The notes under the pieces were generated by a model that saw only the letters and a list, made by a program, of their open reading frames with translations, did not search any database and was not told the origin of the DNA. From positions 1 through 20,522 of the forward strand of contig SKIC01000151.1 of assembly GCA_007116685.1 (NCBI GenBank): a stretch of DNA of 20,522 bases. Direction: 5' to 3'. The number at the start of each line of letters is the position of its first letter. Position 1 is the stretch's first letter. Source of the stretch: Balneolales bacterium (GTDB lineage Bacteria; Bacteroidota; Rhodothermia; Balneolales; Natronogracilivirgulaceae). This document shows, in pieces, positions 17,168 through 20,522 of this stretch. The position numbers and the translations under genes are program-made.

Positions 17168-17247
17168 AAAACTCTCTCAGCCAAATACTTCCCATAAAAA
17201 AAGCCTGTCGCAGGAATCTACGACAGGCTTAAGATTGAGAGAGTTTT
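17168..17247. repeat. Outer inverted repeat enclosing the terminator
   Basis: AAAACTCTCTCA at 17168-17179 is perfectly complementary to TGAGAGAGTTTT at 17236-17247 (12 bp). The arms lie on both sides of the terminator hairpin 17201-17230, and the right arm is 5 bases from the stop codon of the minus-strand gene. In the minus-strand transcript the distal arm ends in a second U run, so this may be a back-up terminator or a stable 3'-end structure. Confidence 0.7.
17196..17230 (-). terminator. Rho-independent terminator of the minus-strand envelope gene pair
   Basis: Read on the minus strand, a perfect 10-bp stem (AAGCCTGTCG with CGACAGGCTT, 17221-17230 and 17201-17210) with a 10-base loop leads into seven T residues (complement of 17196-17202). 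It lies 22 bases after the stop codon of the 415-residue protein gene. It is one of the two strongest terminators in the window. Confidence 0.92.
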
Positions 17248-17252
17248 AAAGC

Positions 17253-18500
17253 TTATGCTTTAGCTCTTCCTTTTTCTTTTAGATAGAGGATAGTCAATAC
17301 GATGATGATTACCAGCGCTAAGCCGAGGTAAATCATGAAAGCGTATGATTGTGGTTGAGCTAAAACTTTCCACTCAGAAACTTGCTGATCGATAGCTACG
17401 AAGTCACGGTATGACATCAAACCTGCATCGATAAGATATTCTTGCCAGCTAGACTTAACGTCGTTGTTCCAAACGTTAGCGAATTGCTGATAGCGAGCAT
17501 ATTCCTCTTCGCTTCCACCTTCTCTGGCACGCTCAATAGCTGTGTTCAGGAAGCTGTTAAGAGCGGCGTTGAAAGAAGCAGCACTGCTGAAAGACTGCAT
17601 TTCGATTTCTCTCTGGGAGAAAGAAGCAGCGACTGATTGCCAAACTGCATTATCGATAGTGCTTCCCCATCCGTCAATTTCTCTGGAGATTGCTCTAACT
17701 CTGGCTGATCTGTCAGTATCTACATACAATTCTGACAAACGTGACCCTAAGTTATCCCACATTCTTTTGAACTCTGCTTGTACAGAGTAAAGACGTAAGA
17801 AATCTTCAGAGCTTAATTGTGTGTGTGTATTAAGGAAGTCAACATTATTTGCAATTACTGACTCAATGTGACCAAATACATTCTCAGGATCGAGCTCTAA
17901 AGCTACTTGTCTGCGCTCAGCTGCAGAAAGAGAAGCTAAATCAACTCTGCTGTATGCTACAAATACAGAGTCAATTAATTGAAGGATGAATTCATCACGC
18001 TCACGAAGGGCATCGCTGAAATCACGAGCACGAGCTGCATTTACGTTACGAGCGCGAGTTGCTTGATTCAATTGCTCACGCAATCTCTGTAATTCTTCGT
18101 TACTATCAGATACAGAATCTGAGAGTTCAGAAATTCGCTGCTCAAGTACAGTAACGTTCTCGCCTTGTTGCTCAATTCTACGAATTCTTTCACGAGTTAC
18201 TTGTGCAAGATCACGTAAGTTTTGAACAGTACTTCTAACAGTGTTTGGATGCATTACTCTGTCTAGGAAGCTAGTATTGTCGCTGTATTTAGCAGGAATA
18301 TTATTGATGACATCAAGCAATGAATCAGCCTGAGCTACAGACTGAATCGTACGTACGGCTTGATTAGCATCGGCAATATCTCTGTCGAAATTGCGCTTCA
18401 CTTCAGAGTCAGACTGAAACTGCGCAAAAGATTGTACTGATAGCCCGAAAGAAAGGGCGATAAGTACGGTGAAAAATTTCTTAATGGCTGACATCTTCAT
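17253..18500 (-). CDS. Exported coiled-coil protein with C-terminal membrane anchor, function unknown
   Basis: The 415-residue protein has a signal peptide (Lys7, Lys8, hydrophobic 9-22, probable cleavage after SFA at 26). A largely helical body follows, with a charged heptad-like coiled coil at about 95-150 (RERIRRIEQQ, LEQRISELSDSVSDSNEELQRL). A single membrane segment lies at about 388-406, and the tail ends basic (LKEKGRAKA). It should sit in the inner membrane with the body in the periplasm and the tail in the cytoplasm. I recognise no family or catalytic motif. Arginine is often encoded by CGT, more than in neighbouring genes, and the gene ends in a strong terminator; both hint at high expression. 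ATG codons at 18500 and 18494 are both possible starts; an A-rich leader and no Shine-Dalgarno sequence precede them. It follows the lipoprotein gene at 25 bases. Confidence 0.78.
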   Translation of the reverse strand: MKMSAIKKFFTVLIALSFGLSVQSFAQFQSDSEVKRNFDRDIADANQAVRTIQSVAQADSLLDVINNIPAKYSDNTSFLDRVMHPNTVRSTVQNLRDLAQVTRERIRRIEQQGENVTVLEQRISELSDSVSDSNEELQRLREQLNQATRARNVNAARARDFSDALRERDEFILQLIDSVFVAYSRVDLASLSAAERRQVALELDPENVFGHIESVIANNVDFLNTHTQLSSEDFLRLYSVQAEFKRMWDNLGSRLSELYVDTDRSARVRAISREIDGWGSTIDNAVWQSVAASFSQREIEMQSFSSAASFNAALNSFLNTAIERAREGGSEEEYARYQQFANVWNNDVKSSWQEYLIDAGLMSYRDFVAIDQQVSEWKVLAQPQSYAFMIYLGLALVIIIVLTILYLKEKGRAKA

Positions 18501-18525
18501 TTTATTGATTTTTGACGCTTTTGTT

Positions 18526-18993
18526 TTAGTTACGAAGGCCTTCGTGAGTGAGATTGAATGCCCGGGAGGTTCCGTCTATAAGTTGAATGTAGGTATCACG
18601 CTGGTTGAACGCAGGATTAGCAACACCATTCTCGTCGATTTTGATAGTGTTGTCGAGAACCAGTTCACCGTTATTGGCACTGAACACATAAACGTTCTTG
18701 AATCCGGGAGCAATGATGAAATAATGGCCTTTTTGACCACGAATTATTCTGATTTCCTCTATAGTTACTCGGTTGCCTTCACCGGTTTCTTCCTGTTGGA
18801 TAGGTAGAATATTAAATTTCAATCCTTTCTCAACATCTTGAACCATTCCATTAGAACTTACTTCTAATACTGATTCCATAGGCTCGGAAAAATCCACATC
18901 GGTGATTGTCAGTGTAGCACAAGCTCCTGTAAAAAGCAGCGCAAGACCAACAAAGAGATTACCGAAAATTCTGAATTTACTTTTTGTGATCAT
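18526..18993 (-). CDS. Small lipoprotein, function unknown
   Basis: A 155-residue protein with a lipoprotein-type signal: Lys4, Lys6 and Arg8, hydrophobic 12-21, and Cys25 in FTGAC. The lipobox is somewhat unusual, with Thr at -3, but acceptable for Bacteroidota. The mature part (26-155) is predicted mostly beta: VLEVSSNGMVQDV, then RVTIEEIRIIRGQ, GHYFIIAPGFKNVYVF, and LVLDNTIKID. This suggests a small beta sandwich or propeller-like unit anchored in a membrane. No enzyme motif is visible. The gene is 25 bases upstream of the coiled-coil membrane protein gene on the same strand, so the two probably form an operon and may interact in the periplasm. Family unrecognised. Confidence 0.75.
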   Translation of the reverse strand: MITKSKFRIFGNLFVGLALLFTGACATLTITDVDFSEPMESVLEVSSNGMVQDVEKGLKFNILPIQQEETGEGNRVTIEEIRIIRGQKGHYFIIAPGFKNVYVFSANNGELVLDNTIKIDENGVANPAFNQRDTYIQLIDGTSRAFNLTHEGLRN

Positions 18994-19163
18994 GTTTTCT
19001 TCGTCTTGGTATTATTATTGACCTGTTTATTAAAATCTTTGAGAACCCGTTAGCATAAAGCTAGTTAGCGGATAAATATAGTGATTAGCATATGATTTCG
19101 AAACAATAAAATGAGGTTTTTACTACTTATTTCATTATTTCTTCAGGAATCACACTAAAAAAT

Positions 19164-19709
19164 CTACAAAACTATTAACGAATGGCATTCGGCATTTGGT
19201 TCCAATGCCTTTTTTCCCTCTAAAAATGCCAATTCAATTAAAAAAGAATACCCTACCACGTTTCCACCTAGTTTTTTAACCAAACTCGTAGCAGCTTTGG
19301 CTGAGCCACCGGTTGCAATCAAATCATCATGAATAATTACGTTTGCACCTTCAAATATCGCATCTTTGTGGATTTCAAGAGTATCTGTACCATATTCCAG
19401 TTCATAACTTTCTTTGATGGTATCTGCCGGCAATTTGTTTGGTTTTCTGATTGGAACAAAGCCTGCAAATAGATTCATTGCCATACCCGGACCAAATAAA
19501 AAGCCCCTGGATTCAATTCCTACAACAATATCAATCTTTTTATCAGCAAAAGGTTTAACTAACAATCGGGAAGTTAGGTGCAAGGTTTCGGGATTTGCCA
19601 TCATTGGCGTAATATCCTTAAACATTATACCCTTTTTAGGAAAATCCGGTACTGTTCGGATTTTAGATTCTAGGATTGCTAAAAATTGAGCGTCGATATT
19701 TTTTTCCAT
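19164..19709 (-). CDS. apt: Adenine phosphoribosyltransferase
   Basis: The 181-residue enzyme makes AMP from adenine and PRPP in purine salvage. It shows the Apt N-terminal signature IRTVPDFPKKGIMFKDITP (17-35), GIESRGFLFGP (64-74), the region RKPNKLPADTIKESYELEYG (88-107), and the PRPP-binding loop VIIHDDLIATGGSA (124-137), where most homologues read VDDLLATGGT. Length matches the family (about 180). The coding sequence ends at TAG 19166-19164. It diverges from tadA, which starts 119 bases away. No Shine-Dalgarno sequence is seen upstream of the ATG. Confidence 0.95.
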   Translation of the reverse strand: MEKNIDAQFLAILESKIRTVPDFPKKGIMFKDITPMMANPETLHLTSRLLVKPFADKKIDIVVGIESRGFLFGPGMAMNLFAGFVPIRKPNKLPADTIKESYELEYGTDTLEIHKDAIFEGANVIIHDDLIATGGSAKAATSLVKKLGGNVVGYSFLIELAFLEGKKALEPNAECHSLIVL

Positions 19710-19828
19710 CAGTATCGGGTTATTTAGTTTGCATGCTTATGGCAACAAAAACTTTTATAAATTAATTGAAAAGCGGAAAATACAAATTTTCATTGATTCC
19801 TTTTGGGGATATTGCGAATACTCATCAA

Positions 19829-20287
19829 ATGATTTTACAAGACCATCAACGATATATGGCCATGGCCATAACACAAGCAAGCATAGCATTAGAAAAAAAC
19901 GAAGTTCCGGTGGGCGCTATAATTGTTCATGATGACATGGTGATTGGCAAAGGGCATAATCAAGTAGAAACACTTAAAGATGCCACTGCACATGCAGAAA
20001 TGATTGCCTTAACTGCGGCAATGGAACATCGAAATCAAAAATATTTACAGGGTTGCACTATCTACGTAACACTTGAACCTTGCCCCATGTGTGCCGGAGC
20101 TCTGGTTTGGTCAAAAATAGATAGAATCGTGTTCGGAGCGATGGATGCAAAGGCGGGTGGTTGCGGCAGTTTGTTTAATATCAGTGCTAATAAACAACTA
20201 AATCATCAAATTGAAATAATTCAGGGAGTATTAGAAGAAGACGCTAAATGGTTATTAAAACAGTTTTTTGCAGAAAAGAGAAACTAA
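19829..20287 (+). CDS. tadA: tRNA-specific adenosine deaminase
   Basis: The enzyme converts the wobble adenosine of tRNA-Arg(ACG) to inosine. The zinc deaminase motifs are complete: HAEMIAL with zinc ligand H55 and catalytic E57, and PCPMCAGA with zinc ligands C85 and C88 (numbered from the chosen start). VPVGAIIVHD (26-35), DATAHAE (51-57) and the region DAKAGGCGSLFNI match TadA rather than cytidine or guanine deaminases. I chose the ATG at 19829 (152 residues). The frame stays open back to a TTG at 19766, but the extra 21 residues have no counterpart in the family and the N-terminal helix begins at MILQDHQRYM. It ends 6 bases from the convergent nadD. Confidence 0.94.
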   Translation: MILQDHQRYMAMAITQASIALEKNEVPVGAIIVHDDMVIGKGHNQVETLKDATAHAEMIALTAAMEHRNQKYLQGCTIYVTLEPCPMCAGALVWSKIDRIVFGAMDAKAGGCGSLFNISANKQLNHQIEIIQGVLEEDAKWLLKQFFAEKRN

Positions 20288-20293
20288 CTCGAA

Positions 20294-20522
20294 TTATTCA
20301 CCACTGTGATATAATTGGTTAGCCTGTATATAGTCTGCAACTGAACGAGGTAAGTCAGATTCCCAGTTCTCTACTCCATCCATTCTTTTATTTCTGATAG
20401 CTGTTGCTGAAAATAAAACTGGTTTATGTTCGATAAAGTGGATATCTCCCTCAAATTTAGGCGATTTCTCTCCTGGCCTTTCAGCAACGAGAACAGAGTA
20501 TTTACTCAATATCTCCTTATAG
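20294..20522 (-). CDS. nadD: Nicotinate-nucleotide adenylyltransferase, C-terminal part (5' end outside window)
   Basis: The frame runs open to the right edge; the only internal candidate start is a TTG at 20509, and the codons upstream of it (reading YKEI) continue the family sequence. Visible signatures are YSVLVAERPG, followed by the conserved SATAIRNK segment, in which homologues have SAT.IR, and LPRSVADYIQANQLY, the usual C-terminal helix of NadD. The enzyme joins nicotinate mononucleotide to ATP in NAD synthesis. About two thirds of the protein lies outside the window. It converges on tadA with 6 bases between the stop codons, and no terminator is visible between them. Confidence 0.85.
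   Translation of the reverse strand, partial: YKEILSKYSVLVAERPGEKSPKFEGDIHFIEHKPVLFSATAIRNKRMDGVENWESDLPRSVADYIQANQLYHSGE

Larger units (their letters stand above)
16824..17252. other. 429-base non-coding region with direct repeats and a terminator
   Basis: No credible gene is seen. The region lies between convergent genes and holds two copies of an approximately 90-base direct repeat (16832-16925 and 17050-17138), a hairpin at 16913-16943, an 8-bp inverted repeat (16943-16950 with 16968-16975), and the minus-strand terminator at 17196-17230 nested in an outer inverted repeat. I see no transposase remnant or tRNA. Confidence 0.65.

Noticed and set aside
19179..19191. CGAATGGCATTCG palindrome at the end of apt as a terminator
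   Set aside because: It lies inside the coding sequence, leaves almost no loop when fully paired, and the following T-rich DNA is interrupted.
19720..19731. TAnnTTTG-like promoter before tadA
   Set aside because: The spacing is one base short of the consensus and no upstream box is clear.
19766..19828. N-terminal extension of TadA from a TTG start
   Set aside because: The 21 extra residues do not fit the family; the ATG at 19829 begins at the expected first helix.

Overview
The window is chromosomal DNA from a low-GC Gram-negative bacterium of the Bacteroidota/Rhodothermota/Balneolota kind. The strongest hints are the many exported proteins with Bacteroidota-style signal peptides and lipoboxes, a DUF5723-like outer-membrane protein, a row of parvulin-type isomerases ending in SurA followed by a MoxR ATPase, start codons mostly without a Shine-Dalgarno sequence, and a thymidine kinase that has lost half of its zinc ligands. 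A member of the Balneolaceae (Balneola or Gracilimonas type) is my best guess. This is inference, because no rRNA or other marker gene is present.

Layout from left to right. (1) 1-1948, plus strand: the C-terminal end of an envelope protein and, 4 bases on, a beta-barrel-like outer-membrane protein, closed by a strong terminator. (2) 2042-6016, minus strand: ppc and metZ, 12 bases apart. PEP carboxylase makes oxaloacetate, the precursor of aspartate and homoserine, and MetZ makes homocysteine from O-succinylhomoserine. (3) 6233-8274, plus strand: tdk and a CNT-family nucleoside transporter, a nucleoside uptake and salvage pair. (4) 8378-9109: an exported protein of unknown function, followed by a 311-base gap that holds a GC-rich double-palindrome repeat. 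(5) 9421-16823, plus strand: a long run of five closely spaced genes (two-domain parvulin lipoprotein, degenerate parvulin lipoprotein, SurA, MoxR ATPase, vWA membrane protein). The first three probably handle outer-membrane protein folding in the periplasm; the last two resemble a reduced MoxR/vWA module. (6) 16824-17252: a 429-base non-coding stretch with a diverged direct repeat and a minus-strand terminator inside an outer inverted repeat. (7) 17253-18993, minus strand: a small lipoprotein and a 415-residue membrane-anchored coiled-coil protein, both unrecognised. (8) 19164-20522: apt (minus), tadA (plus) and the 3' end of nadD (minus).

Most of the window is housekeeping and envelope biogenesis. 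I see no CRISPR array, phage, transposase, tRNA, rRNA or defence cassette. The least explained parts are the repeat pair at 16832-17138, the GC-rich element at 9191-9287 and the two-gene envelope unit at 17253-18993.
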